From Tricholoma matsutake (lineage: Eukaryota > Basidiomycota > Agaricomycetes > Agaricales > Tricholomataceae), in NCBI GenBank assembly GCA_026075535.2, contig AP026546.1, positions 10,416,001-10,480,000 of the forward strand: a stretch of 64,000 nt of DNA. The letters run 5' to 3'. The position numbers and the translations under genes are program-made. The notes under the pieces were generated by a model. That model was given only the letters and a program-made list of their open reading frames with translations, was not told the origin of the DNA and searched no databases. This document shows, in pieces, positions 1-10,879 of the stretch (its first letter is position 1; the number at the start of each line of letters is the position of its first letter).

Positions 1-1
1 T

Positions 2-622
2 GCAGCCATGATCGAGTACTTCATGGACGGACTGCATCCTGAATTATTGAAGAGGGTACACACAGCTGGAAAAGGGCAAAAACAAAGAATGCGACAGGGC
101 ACAACGAATTGTGCAAAGGATGAAGGAATTGCTAACCTCCACAGGGGAGGGAAGCACTGGCAAAAGGAACATGAAAACAACACTACGAAACAGGATAAAC
201 TACCCTCGACAACAGACTACCCCAACCCATGATGATAGGACTCCAAATCACAGTACCATCAACACTGAAATACCTATGCGCAGGGAGACCCCCCCTCAGG
301 TAAAGATCGAAGAGGTACCCGATGAAGAACTACTGGCAGACACCGGCATGGAAATACAAGCGATAGAACTGACCCCTGAATGAGATGTGATTGAGGACGA
401 CTCAATACTGATTGCATACATGTGAGGCAAACCAGTCATTGGCCTATTCGGACCAGCCATAGAACTGCCCCTGATGGAAGAACATCGAGAGCTGACACAC
501 AAATACATCCAGAAGACGAACACCATCAGCAGACTCGTGAAAGGCAAGGGCTCCCCACGATACCTACTCAACTCCGACATATGGATCAGAGCAAAGACAT
601 CCATATCTCAACAAACTGGCAC
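2..622 (+). pseudogene. gag: T1 gag C-terminal remnant and gag-pol junction
   Basis: The first bases encode a capsid-tail segment (YFMDGLHPELLKRV) in frame 2. The meaningful frame then moves to frame 3 near positions 60-75 and carries a basic, glutamine-rich stretch and an acidic segment (VPDEELLADTG). It is interrupted by TGA at 381-383 and 423-425. Near position 614 the frame moves again to that of pol; one extra A in a short A-run would explain it. No zinc knuckle (CX2CX4HX4C) is visible, so either it lies before the window or this lineage lacks it. The assignment to gag rests on position upstream of pol and on the capsid-like opening. Confidence 0.7.
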
Positions 623-3573
623 ATGAGCAAGAGGAGGGAAAGGAGACTAGCCAACAGACCCTGGACGACTTGCTGCCACCAGAATACCAGAAATACAGAC
701 AGGTATTTGAAAAGGCTGCATCTGAACGATTCCCGGAATCAAGACCATGGGATCATGCAATTGACTTGAAGGAAGGCTTTGTACTGAAAGATTGCAAAGT
801 CTACCCATTGACACCGAAAGAACAAGAGAAACTCAATGAATTTCTCGACCAAAACCTTGAGAAAGGATCCATCTGACCATCAAAATCACCCATGGCATCC
901 CTGTTCTTCTTTGTGTTGAAGAAGGACTCCGACGCTCTATGACCTTGCCAAGACTATCGCTATCTGAACAAAGGAACGATCTGGAACAACTACCCCCTGC
1001 CACTGATCGGAGACCTCTTGGACAAGCTGAAGGGAGCGAGATTTTTGGTGAAACTTGATATTCGATGGGGATATCATAATGTATGGATAAAGAAAGGAGA
1101 CGAGTGGAAGGCAGCATTCAAGACTAACCGAGGGCTATTCGAGCCAATGGTGATGTTCTTTGGGCTGTGCAACTCACCAGCAACATTCCAGGCCATGATG
1201 AATGATCTCTTCTGAGATATGCTAGATGAAGGATGGCTCATCATCTATATGGACGACATCCTGATCTTCTCGAAGATGGAAGAAGAACATTGGATAAGGA
1301 CCAAAAGGGTCCTCGAATGACTACAACAATGCAATCTCTACCTGAAAATAGAGAAATGCAAATTCAACGTACAGGAAGTCAACTTCTTGGGCATGATCAT
1401 CAGGCATGACAAACTCGCAATGGACAACACGAAGCTGGCTGGGATCAAGGACTGGCCCACGCCAAGGACAGTGAAGGATGTAAGATCCTTCCTAGGATTT
1501 GGGAACTTCTATCAAAGATTCATCAGACACTTCGCGGATCTGGCCAGACCACTGAACGATTTGATGAAGAAGAACCAGAAATTTGAATGGACGAACGACT
1601 GCCAGCAATCGTTCGATGCGCTAAAAAGGAAATTCAACGAAGCCCCAGTATTGCTGATGCCAGACGCAATGAAACCATTTGTGGTGGAATCTGACACCTC
1701 AAAATTTGCGACAGGTGCAGTACTCAGACAACAGGACACCAATGGAGACTGGCACCCATGCGGCTATATCTCACATTCTTTCAACGAAGCTGAAAGAAAT
1801 TACAAGATATATAATAGGGAACTACTGGGAGTGATCCAAGCACTAGAGACATGGAGACACTACCTACAGGGGACACCGTTCCCTGTGACGGTACTATCCA
1901 ATCACAAGAACTTGACGTATTTCTGTCAGGCACAGAAACTGAACCAACGACAGGCTAGATGGAGCATCTACCTGTCACAATTTGACCTGAAGCTACAACA
2001 CGTACCAGGATCACAGATGGTACAATCTGATGCCCTATTGAGGAGAGCAGATCACATAGCCGAAGAAGACACCGATAACGAGGACAAGACCATCCTCGCT
2101 GATGAACTGTTCATCAAAACAATTGACACAGAGCTCCAGGGAGCCCTGGTCTCAGCAATAATGAAGGATGACCTCATAAATGACGCTTTATGAGCCCTGA
2201 AAAACAACGGAACTCCCCCAATCAAGTCTGCATTGGAGGACTGGAAATTTGAAGACGGCCTGCTCTTTTTCAAAGACAGATGCTACGTGCCACAGGACGA
2301 AACCCTCCGCCGAGCAATCATACGAAAATACCATGATAGCATCACGACAGGACACCCTGGACAATGGCAGACGATTGAACTGATCCGATGAGACTACTGG
2401 TGGCCAGGAATGGCCAACTTCATCAAGAAGTATGTCAAAGGCTGCACAAAGTGCCAGCAAATGAAAGTGAATACACACCCCATGACCCCACTGCTGACAC
2501 CGATATCATCCGATGCCAGCAGACCATTCAAGCTGGTAACGACAGATTTTATCATGGACTTGCCCGTGATAAATGGATTTGACTCAATCATGGTCATGGT
2601 AGACCATGGTCTTACAAAGGGGGTAATTTTTATCCCTTGCGTGAAGACGATCGATGCACTTGGCACTGCAGACCTTTACCTGCACCATGTATACACAAGA
2701 TTTGGACTCCCCAGGAGGATCATCTCAGACAGAGACCCTCGATTTGCATCCAAACTCTTCTGAGAACTCGGACGACTGCTTGGGATCAAGCTATCCATGA
2801 GCACTGCTTATCACCCCCAGACCGATGGAGAAACAGAGCAAGTAAACCAAGAACTAGAAGTTTACCTCCACATGTTCTGTTCGAACAAACCCGAAGATTG
2901 GGAACATTATCTCCCAACAGCAGAATTCGTGCATAACCAGAAGATGCACTCCGCAGTAAAACATTTGCCGTTTTACTTGATGATGGGATATCGGCCACGC
3001 ACTATCCCCACCCCTTACGAAAAGACGAACGTGCTGGCCACTGAACAGAGAATCCAAGAGCTCCTCTCTGTGAGAAGGGAAGCTCTTGCCACACACAAAC
3101 TAGCCAGACAGGCTATGGCTGCCTGAACGAAAGGGCGATATGAACCATTCAAGGTTGGAGAACAAGTATGGCTTGACTCCAAGAACCTGAAGATTGGCTA
3201 CCCAACGAGAAAACTGGCGCCAAAACGAGAAGGGCCCTTCATGATTGAAGATGCCTTGTTGAGAACGACATACCGATTGAAACTGCCGCCGAGATGGAAG
3301 ATCCACCCGGTATGCCATGCGGCTTTACTCATGCAATACCACGAAAATGACACTCATGGACAGAACTTCCTGACTCCACCACCCGACCTCATGGAAGGAG
3401 AAAATGAATACGAAGTGGAAGTGATCATCGCACACAAGAAGCATGGCAAGACACGCCGTTACCTCGTGAAATGGGTTGACTACCCGACCTCCGAAAACAC
3501 ATGGGAACCCGAATTGAACTTAAAGCATGCCCCCGAGATCCTGATGGCATATAAGAAGAGGTACCATCTCTGA
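622..3573 (+). pseudogene. pol: T1 pol: RT-RNase H-integrase-chromodomain, broken
   Basis: One continuous frame (frame 1) encodes the polyprotein from about 622 to the natural stop at 3571. Reverse transcriptase has an intact YMDDILIFS box (YMDD at 1246-1257). RNase H follows (about 1670-2050), but the motif usually read SDHKNL is SNHKNL, so a catalytic Asp is Asn. Integrase has an HHCC zinc-binding segment (about 2320-2460) and a DDE core (TTDF, SDRDPRF and the Glu in GETEQVNQELE). A chromodomain (about 3409-3570, YLVKWVDYPTSENTWEPE) ends the protein. Eight in-frame stops (874, 940, 1213, 1318, 2191, 2389, 2761, 3124) are all TGA and all fall where relatives have Arg. The protein cannot be made at full length; apart from the stops the body is well preserved. 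Confidence 0.95.
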
Positions 3574-3891
3574 CAAGAACCCAAGAAACCCCCACTATCT
3601 AAACCAAATGACACCCCTGATACCCCCTAAACGACAATTGACCCACTCAACGTTGATGCCCTTCATGTTCACTCCCACCCCCACCCCCTTTTGATAAAGA
3701 ACGAATATGAGAAGCACATGGCGACTGGACAACGAGTCATTGACCAGTCACCAAGAATGAACAGACTGCCAGGGCAACCCTCTTGGGAATGCCCACATGG
3801 AATCACATTCTGAATAAACAGAGATGACTGGATAAAGAGAATATCCTTGACTTGCCCAACATGCTGCCTCTATGCGCAAAGGAGCACAAAA

Positions 3892-4197
3892 ATGGATTTG
3901 ACCTGGGTAAAAGCACAATTTGAGGAGTGGTGCTTTGAAGAAGAGTTAGACAGCGGAGACTATCTCCCCAAACAATTTGTTGTCGACCGCGATGGTCTGA
4001 CCCCAGGCAGGAGACCACTAGCGGGGATTGGCCCACTACTGTGGAATGACCTTCAGTGGAACACCCACTATGATGAAGAAAGCAGATTCGAGCTGGCAAG
4101 GCAGCTCTTATTTGGACGACATGGAGAACTGGGGACGTTGCTGCGTTCCAGCCAACACCCCCATACACCGACACCCCAGACCACTGAGCACAACTAG
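3892..4197 (+). CDS. Small ORF in T1 3' region, unknown
   Basis: A 101-residue frame opens at an ATG (MDLTWVKAQFEEW...) about 320 nt after pol and before the 3' polypurine tract. It is acidic and rich in Trp, Glu and Asp in its first half (LDSGDYLPKQFVVDRDGL) and ends with a Pro/Thr/His-rich tail. I do not recognise a domain. Its place between pol and the 3' LTR makes it part of the element rather than a host gene. Many Ty3 elements have a long untranslated region here, so it may be non-coding sequence with a chance frame. The amino-acid composition of the first 80 residues looks protein-like. Confidence 0.35.
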   Translation: MDLTWVKAQFEEWCFEEELDSGDYLPKQFVVDRDGLTPGRRPLAGIGPLLWNDLQWNTHYDEESRFELARQLLFGRHGELGTLLRSSQHPHTPTPQTTEHN

Positions 4198-4202
4198 GTG
4201 CA

Positions 4203-4315
4203 AACTGATCGTCCGCAAAGATGTTAAACTACTGACCATCTGCAAAGACGTTAAACTACTGACCGTCCGCAAAGATGTTAAACTAGCGATCATCTGCAAA
4301 GATGTAAAACTACAG
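4203..4315 (+). repeat. Short tandem repeat, about 27 bp x 4
   Basis: Four imperfect copies of a unit of about 27 bp, each containing the core TGCAAAGA(T/C)GTTAAACTA, lie in the 3' non-coding part of element T1. Copies alternate between GTCCGCAAAG and ATCTGCAAAG, again a CpG/TpG difference. No function is evident. Confidence 0.85.
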
Positions 4316-4561
4316 TGATTACCCTTGATACTGTGCAAACCCTACACACCCCTCCCCCTTCCAACAACACCACCGACTCTTTGACACCACTGCTAAAGGC
4401 AGTATAAAACAAAAAGAACCCGATCACGGTCCAAGCTTGGACACAAACGATTCCTCCATTGTACCCCTTGACCCCGACCTACCCACATAACCAGACCATG
4501 CCCGATCAGACCACAAAGGAGAGACGAAGATTTAGGTCGAAGTGTGGAACTTTCAACCATA

Positions 4562-4573
4562 GCGGGGGGGTAA
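4562..4573 (+). other. Polypurine tract of T1
   Basis: A run GCGGGGGGGTAA sits directly before TGTTAC, the start of the LTR. This is the expected position of the RNase H-resistant primer for plus-strand DNA synthesis and it fixes the LTR start at 4574. Confidence 0.75.
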
Positions 4574-5332
4574 TGTTACAATTTTCCTTGTAACTCATGG
4601 AACCCGACGCACCCGACGATCCCCTCCAGACAGGAGGCACCCCTTGATTCATGCCTAGGGCATGTCCTTGACATCAGACACACACACGATGCATGGTGAC
4701 TGCATGCATTCAATCCCCTTCCCGTGGAAGGCACCCTTGATGCATGGTGACTCCATGCACCCAAACCCACTCCCACACATGCTGTGATATGACAGCCTCC
4801 TGACATGAGGTCCATGATGTTGGACTCTCACGATTGACATGCTGCGCCGCAGCATGTCCTTGACATCGGATCCTTGACATCGGATCCGTGACATCGGACG
4901 CCTCATGCTAGGCATGAGGCTTATCTGTTATTGTTTCCTGACATGCTGCGCCGCAGCACTCCATGACATCGGATGCCTCATGCAAGGCATGAGGCCTATT
5001 GCTTCTATTATTACTTGATACACATCTACCTTTCCGATTGGATGATAAGGACCTCCCTTCTGGTATAAGTACTGCAACTTGTAGTAGGGATGTCCTTAGT
5101 TTAGATCTAGGCAATTAACAGCCTTGACTTGCAACTCGCGAACTTACTCGAAACCACTAAGGAAGCCCCTTAGTGCGTGAACCTGAATGACTCTACGCAG
5201 AAGCCCTGCTAGAGTGCACTACCCATCTTACGTTGGATGCTCCAAGTAAGACTAGTGCCGAACGACTCGTCGAGGAAGCACCTCGTCGAATGACATCGAC
5301 TAGATCGAGTGGTTGAGGCTTCACCCTTAACA
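4574..5332 (+). repeat. 3' LTR of T1 (TGTTAC...TTAACA)
   Basis: The 759-bp LTR begins TGTTACAATTTTCCTTG just after the polypurine tract and ends CCCTTAACA. Both ends are confirmed by the reverse-oriented relative at 6862-7565, which has the same terminal hexamers. Its middle is a duplicated block (about 4838-4922 and 4940-5000). Each block holds two palindromes, TGCTGCGCCGCAGCA and CCTCATGC(T/A)AGGCATGAGG, separated by TGACATCGGA repeats. The two LTRs are clearly diverged, so this is not a recent insertion. Confidence 0.85.
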
Positions 5333-5521
5333 TGGAGAAATATGTATTTGGTTTGTCTTTGCTCCACCACCTCAACATAGAAATTCTAGAATACATCACT
5401 CATAGATTTGACCATAATATGGGTACCAGATTGAGGCAAAGATCTTCTGAGAATGCAATAGAATCAGAGAAGATCTGCAAAAAAATTATGGATAAGGCTA
5501 TACCTGCATGGATTGAACGAG

Positions 5522-8349
5522 CTACGGAAGGCATGCAGGGATAATCACAGCATGACCAAAGAAATGGAAAAATGATTGCATGTAAAAATGTGTAACTGCA
5601 TCTTCTAACAGCTGAACATCCTGTTCAGAATAGTGTTCAACTGAAGGGAGGTCTGGAAATATTAATGGTGTCAGATTAGGTCCAATCCTTTCCTTCCAGT
5701 CTTGCATCAAGGTTCGCAATGACAGCAGGCATGGCAACCTCTTTTGCCACTCAACAGATGCTAGCCCTACATTCCTGCACTGGTATTGATAACAAGGAGA
5801 CCATGCATCAAAAGGCATTGCAATATTAGACCTTGCCAAGTGTCTTCATCACGAGAATGAGAGGATGCATGTTTGTGAAGGGCAAGAAGTTTGAAGTGAA
5901 AGTTGAGCTCTTCTAGCTCCCAATTTTCTTTTGTGTTTCCAGTACAGAGACTGTTGGGGAGAAATCAGTAGTGTTTGTGGAAAAGGAGGAAAGATTGATT
6001 GAAAGGTTCTCGAGTGTATTGGCAAAGATACTTGTCACGTGTTCCAGAGTATGCAATAATGCAGTGCTGTCACCAGAGACAGCGCACCCAGAAGAAGATC
6101 ACACCATTGCTGATTAGAAAGAGGAGCAGCAGTACTGTAGGAAGAATACACCCAATAAATGCATGCATCATGCAGTATTTCCCATGTAGCAAAATATTTT
6201 GCCCAGCGACCTTCATTCATTGATGTGAAAAGGGCAGGGTCAGGGAAGAGGTAATAGCCATCATATTTATGCAAGCGGGTCATTGACTCTTGATGCAAGT
6301 CACTTCTATCCACATTTGCAAGTGTAACTATCCAAGAAGAGATCCCTGGCAGAATGAGTGGACTGTCCAGCATTTAGAACTTATCATGATTTAGATTGGC
6401 AGGTGCATTGCCATGGCCTCTTGCAGCAGTTCCCCTTGAACGTTGACCTGGAAGTAATTAGATCTATGATATGGATCAATGAAATGGCAGCTTACAAGTA
6501 CTCATTTCACATCCTCTGACTCCTCGCCCTCCATGCCACTGTGCTCCCCTCCTTACATCATGTTGATGACTGGATCCAGCACCAGGATTCGCACTCCTGG
6601 TGTTGGCGATGGAACTTGTCAATTGTATGGTGGGATGGGAAGAAGTCAATGGACCCACCACATTCAGATTGAATGGATTGGGAGAGCAAAAGGAGAGGCA
6701 AGCAACTTGCAGAATAGCATCAAACTTTTCATGGGAATTAGATGATCCCTCATAGATGTACAAATTGTATTGGATAAAGGCTCGACAATGAGTAACTCAT
6801 CGGGGAGCACAAGCAGAACTATCTGTTGGATACTGACATCTACAAACTCAGTGGCAGGCCATGTTAAGACTATAGGTCTTTAACTCAGCCTTGGCTTTGT
6901 ATGTCACAATTGGAGGCTTTCCAACTATATCGGTATTGCACTAGGAGGCTTTCCTAGTGTATCGGGCTTCTGGCCTTCACTTGGGTACTTCCTCAAGTCA
7001 TTATGGCTATCCGTACTCAGAGGCTTTCTGAGTAGACCATCGGTTTGTGTATCACAGTTGGAGGCTTTCCAACTGTCGAGTTCGAGTTATCACAGCTAGG
7101 GTCTTCCTAAGCTGTTGAGTGTTCTGGTTGAGTCTAAGACCATTGATTGAATTAGGTCAAGCTAAAGAATACAGGCAGTATTACTGTAGCTTATATACGG
7201 TTCAGAGATGTCTATCGTCCAATTGGAAGATGAGATCCTTGTCAAGTAATAATAGAGAGAACAATAGAACAACAAGCCTCATGCCTAGTATGAGGCGTCC
7301 AATGTCACGGAGTGCTGCGCCGCAGCATGTCAAAGAACAATAGAAGATAAGCCTCATGCCAAGCATGAGGCGTCCGACATCATGGATCTGATGTCAAGGA
7401 TCCAATGTCAAGGGATGCTGCAGTGCAGCATGTCAAATGGTGGGAGTGAGGCATCAAAGTGTCTCCCGTCAGAATGAGTCAAGTCGAATGGGAAGGAAAA
7501 ATGAAGTACCCAGTCTTGCCGGTGTACATCTGGTCATCCTGGGTTACGATAACAAAATTGTAACAGGCTGGATCAACCAAACAGGAAGCCCAGCTATGAA
7601 GCAATCCTGGGCAACTCGAATTTCATTAGTGAATACTCCAATTGTGTTTACTGGCTGAGCAGGCAGTATCACATATTCAGGAGAATCGATGCAGGGTTTG
7701 TAGATCTGCATGTAATCCAACATCGCAACAACTTCTAGCCAACTCCTTTGGACATCTTGCACACCAGCAGCCATTTGATGATGGGCAGTAACAACAGACT
7801 CTAAATGCAAGAGCCCATGCTCCATCATCTTCACCATTGGTCCTAAGATGGGTGGAACAGCAGCCAATGGCATTGATGAGAGATAGGATTCTACACATTG
7901 CAATAGTGTGGAAACCAAAGTTTCTAATTCTGCCAGCTTTTGTGCCACCAATTTCTCAAGACCACAAATTGGGAATGTGGAAGACATGAAATGCAAGGGT
8001 GATGGCTTCCACCACATGATGGAATGCTTGGGAAGGGAGTCTGGACTAGGAATGGCAGCGTAATGCAAATAGAACCTGTTGAATGGCTGTGGCCATTGGA
8101 TGGGGTCATCTTCAGCATATAGGCCATCACTCTGCAAAAAAACCTTGTGCGTGCCACCAAAAGGAGGAAGGAAGATCCACAAACAATTAGGAGATGTAAT
8201 GAAGAAGCTTCTGCCATGGATGATAGCACCAACCAGTCCATTGGTAGCATGGATTTTAGCTGCTGGAGGACAATGCAAGTAGGTCATTGCCACTCACTAT
8301 CATCCTTCTTATATCTCAACAGATCACCAGTCTCCAAAATGGCTGACAT
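5522..8349 (-). pseudogene. Conserved mushroom protein of unknown role, broken by LTR
   Basis: Read right to left, pieces of one protein line up. A likely ATG is at 8349-8347, with a possible 35-nt intron at 8297-8263, then a long block whose end reads FIAGLPVWLIQP. That motif, followed by a FPDPALF-type block with ATWEILHDACIY and PLSNQQWCDLLLG (about 6035-6370), and a terminal FYMQSFFHFFGHA (about 5590), belongs to a family I know only from Agaricomycetes. Its biochemical role is unknown to me. A solo LTR (6862-7565) sits exactly inside the LIQP/ATEF junction. Further damage: frame changes near 6765 and 5825, and a TAA just before 6373 where Gln is plausible. One splice junction is clear: GTGAAATGAG to TTACTTCCAG, ending about 6420. 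This is the only host-type gene in the window and it is dead. Confidence 0.75.
6862..7565 (-). repeat. Solo LTR of the T1 family inside a gene
   Basis: On the minus strand this 704-bp segment starts TGTTACAATTTTGTTATCG and ends AGTCTTAACA, matching both ends of the T1 LTR at 4574-5332. It also holds the same two kinds of palindrome (CTGCGCCGCAG and GCCTCATGCCAAGCATGAGGC). No internal retrotransposon sequence is attached, so it is a solo LTR. Flanks on the minus strand are CAGCC before and TGGCC after, an imperfect target duplication in which the two differences are transitions. Confidence 0.88.
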
Positions 8350-9221
8350 GAAGTATTATCTTCCAAATTGAATTGACTTGGATTATATAGGAAAGTTGTT
8401 CAACTTGAAGTCCAGGGGAACCACATGACACCACAAGAGACAATGGCAAGCTCAGTTAGCAGGATGAAGATATCTGGCAAGATATTGCATTGCAGATTGA
8501 GCCTGGCCATAATCGTAATGACCTAACATATAGTTTTGGTCTAGGTAAATGAGCAACACAAAGTCTGCTCAGTAGGGCACTGTAAAGTTTGTCCTTGGAA
8601 ACATCCAGGGGGAAGCACAACCCAAGAGATGCGAGAAGGGGAGGCTGAGAGCTGAATGTTGAATGCTGTTGAATGTTGAATGGAGGAGAATGAAAATATT
8701 CTCATGCTCCACAGATGTTATTGTTACAAAAAGGTTGCAAGTAGTGTATTAAACTACATCCATCCCTTGTACATATGCCAAGAGAGGCTAAGTAAGGAAA
8801 GATGGATGAAATACCATAAACACCCAAATGGGCTTTGAATGTAGACATACTCTAGTTAAAGATGCTGAAGACTCTGAGAAGGGCTAGGAATAGCTAAGAT
8901 AAGTAGAAAATCAAATAGGAAAGGATACACAAGAGTGCGCTGCAGCAGCCCCCAACCAGCTCCTTCCCTACTGATGCTGTTGGTCCAAGTGTGCCAGCAA
9001 AAGGCGTTGTGTTATGCATTCCAGATGCTGGGGGTCATAATTCTTCAAACCAATCTGTTTGATTGTTCCCACATTGGCATCGGCGAGAAGTTCTTTGGGA
9101 ATCAGCAGAAGGAGGCCATTTGCGCAGTACTGCACCTGCACCTGCACAAATCAAAGAAGTGCCAGCTGAGATGAGGGATTGTTGCATTTTCGTGCATCTG
9201 AGGCCATGTCCATGGTATGTT
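8350..9221. other. No gene recognised; possible minus-strand relic
   Basis: I see no clear gene here. Around 8640-8690 the word TGAATGTTGAATG is repeated. Between about 8930 and 9225 the minus strand can be read as protein-like segments (for example YCANGLLLLIPKELLADA) broken by stops. It could be a decayed gene or transposon fragment, but I cannot assign it. Confidence 0.3.
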
Positions 9222-9347
9222 GGAGCTAGTGTTCTAAGGTTCGGTCCTATGGACCAAAAAAAAACCGCGAACCAAACCAAATTGAACCTCAGTCCAGTCC
9301 ATTTATTGGTTACGGTTACATACATTTGAGACCAGTCCGGTTCACGG
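9222..9347 (+). repeat. Dispersed CCGGT/CCAGT-word repeat, left half
   Basis: The block starts AGTGTTCTAAGGTTCGGTCC and is made largely of degenerate copies of words such as GGTTCGG, ACCAGTCC and GGTTACGG. It ends abruptly at the LTR that starts at 9348. A similar block resumes at 22089 on the far side of the compound retrotransposon, so the compound appears to have inserted into one copy of this repeat. Confidence 0.7.
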
Positions 9348-10646
9348 TGATGATGCTCAACCCAGAAACCCAAACAAAACCCACAAGATGGCTTCGGATG
9401 ATATAACACGAGTCAGAGGAAGGATGTGAGGCCCTCTAGATGTCACCTGTCAGACCGACCATCAAATAGTCATAAAACAACTGCTTGTCAAAGCAGTTCG
9501 AAGCTAAAAGAATGTGTTTCGAGGACTTGCAATGATTTGTGAGATGTTGCGATATTTTTTGAGGTTTTTTCAAAGAAGTCTTGAGGAATTTTGAGTGTGC
9601 AAATATGTTCAGACGCAAGATCGGGGGACTAGACGAGTAGTAGAAGCAAAGCAAAGGTGAATCGAGGGAAACGAGAGTGAAAATAGCATAATGCAAGGAA
9701 TTTCGAGGAAGTTTAGCATAAAACACCAAACTTTGGACTGAATAAGACTAAACTGAACTCTTAAATCACTGTGATCTGGGAGGAAGATGACGACTTTCTT
9801 GTTTTTCTTTGTATCTAGTACATCTTTTTATATAAAATAAAGAAAGTACCTAAACAGGCTAGAGAACATGAAGCAAACATGTGGAAAACTAGAGACAAAG
9901 ATAATAGAAGTATATCAGAACAATAAAGCGAGACTAGAAAGGGTGAATATAACACATGATGAAGAAATAATAAGAAAGAATAGCTAAAAGCAGACTGTCC
10001 TTGTTATAAATTGAATAAAACATCGGAAACTGCTTTGAGCAGATTGTATGCATGCACATGCAGTCGAAATGTGTTCGAGATACTCGAGATAGTGTGCCAT
10101 GTGTCCAGCATGCATCCGAAGATTGTTCGAATAGGAAATACTGTGTCTGAAGATGTTTTTCGAGGTTCAATATTTTTTGAAGATTTTCGAAGATTCTTCG
10201 GACTTTGTTCATGGCCCGAAATCGGTGCGATATTGTTAGACAATGGTAGGGGATACATCTGGCATGTGTGCGGTGACCATTTGGATATCGATATAGTGTC
10301 CGATGTCGATTTTCGATGTTCGATGATTTTCAAAGTCAGTCGAGGAAATATCGGACTTGTTCGAAGGCCGATATCGCTGCGATATTGCTCGAGACTGGTT
10401 TGGAACCCATCGACGATGTTCCAAGTGTATATCCTGAGCTGTACAAAGGTCGGGGGAATTGTATTATGGCAGCCGAAGGCATACAAAGAATTTCGAGGTG
10501 TTGCGGAAAATTTTGAAGCATTCTCGTGACTTTGTAGAGGTTTGTAGAGGTTTGTAGAGCTTCAGAGGGGTTCGTATGGGTTCATAGAGCTTTGACAATG
10601 ATTGTAGACGTGTTTTCCGAGCTTGAACGACAATGTGGACCTATCA
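9348..10646 (-). repeat. LTR type I (left outer copy)
   Basis: A 1299-bp LTR. In plus coordinates it begins TGATGATGCTCAACCC and ends TGGACCTATCA, so on its own strand it reads TGATAGG...CATCATCA. It matches the LTR at 20753-22088 over most of its length, including the block around ACATCGGAAACTGC. On the right it abuts a polypurine tract. The plus-strand frame of 172 codons at 10011-10529 lies inside it and is not a gene. Confidence 0.88.
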
Positions 10647-10660
10647 TCCTCCCCCTGACT
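10647..10660 (-). other. 3' polypurine tract of the gag-only unit
   Basis: Plus-strand TCCTCCCCCTGACT, that is AGTCAGGGGGAGGA on the coding strand, directly precedes the LTR start TGATAGG. It has the position and purine content expected for the plus-strand primer. Confidence 0.75.
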
Positions 10661-10879
10661 AAAATACTGACCGTCCTGGTCAGTCGATCGAACTGCGAAG
10701 GTAAATCAAATTAAATCGAAATGAAGCGATATGAAATGAGGTGTCAAAGCTAAAATAAAAGCCATCGAGGCTAATCGAAGAATGTCGAGCATGGTGAAGA
10801 TGAGTTCAATAAATAGAATGAAGTCAAAATGAAAAAGACGAGAAAGGAAATAGGCGAATTCGATTGATGTCAACAATGC

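Larger units (their letters stand above)
1..5332 (+). mobile_element. Ty3/Gypsy chromovirus T1, 5' end outside window
   Basis: A Ty3/Gypsy LTR retrotransposon enters the window already inside gag. On the plus strand it shows a gag tail, then reverse transcriptase, RNase H, integrase and a C-terminal chromodomain, then about 1 kb of non-pol sequence, a G-run polypurine tract and one LTR (4574-5332). The 5' LTR is not visible. The domain order RT-RNase H-IN-chromodomain is the defining order of chromoviruses. The copy is dead: the pol frame is interrupted by eight TGA codons and there are at least two frameshifts near gag. A reverse-oriented solo LTR of the same family lies in the neighbouring gene (6862-7565), so the family has been active nearby more than once. 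Confidence 0.93.

Noticed and set aside
622..3573. TGA read as an amino acid (alternative code or selenocysteine) in pol frames
   Set aside because: The TGA codons fall at conserved arginines in unrelated elements, TGG is used normally for Trp, and frameshifts and other stops also occur. CpG decay explains all of it.
5332..5544. 70-codon plus-strand frame MEKYVFGLSLLHHLN...
   Set aside because: It starts at the last base of an LTR, overlaps the 3' end of the minus-strand pseudogene and has no recognisable relative.
10011..10529. 172-codon plus-strand frame and a 160-codon minus-strand frame
   Set aside because: Both lie inside an LTR; the duplicate LTR at 20753-22088 breaks them. TCGA-rich composition keeps several frames open.
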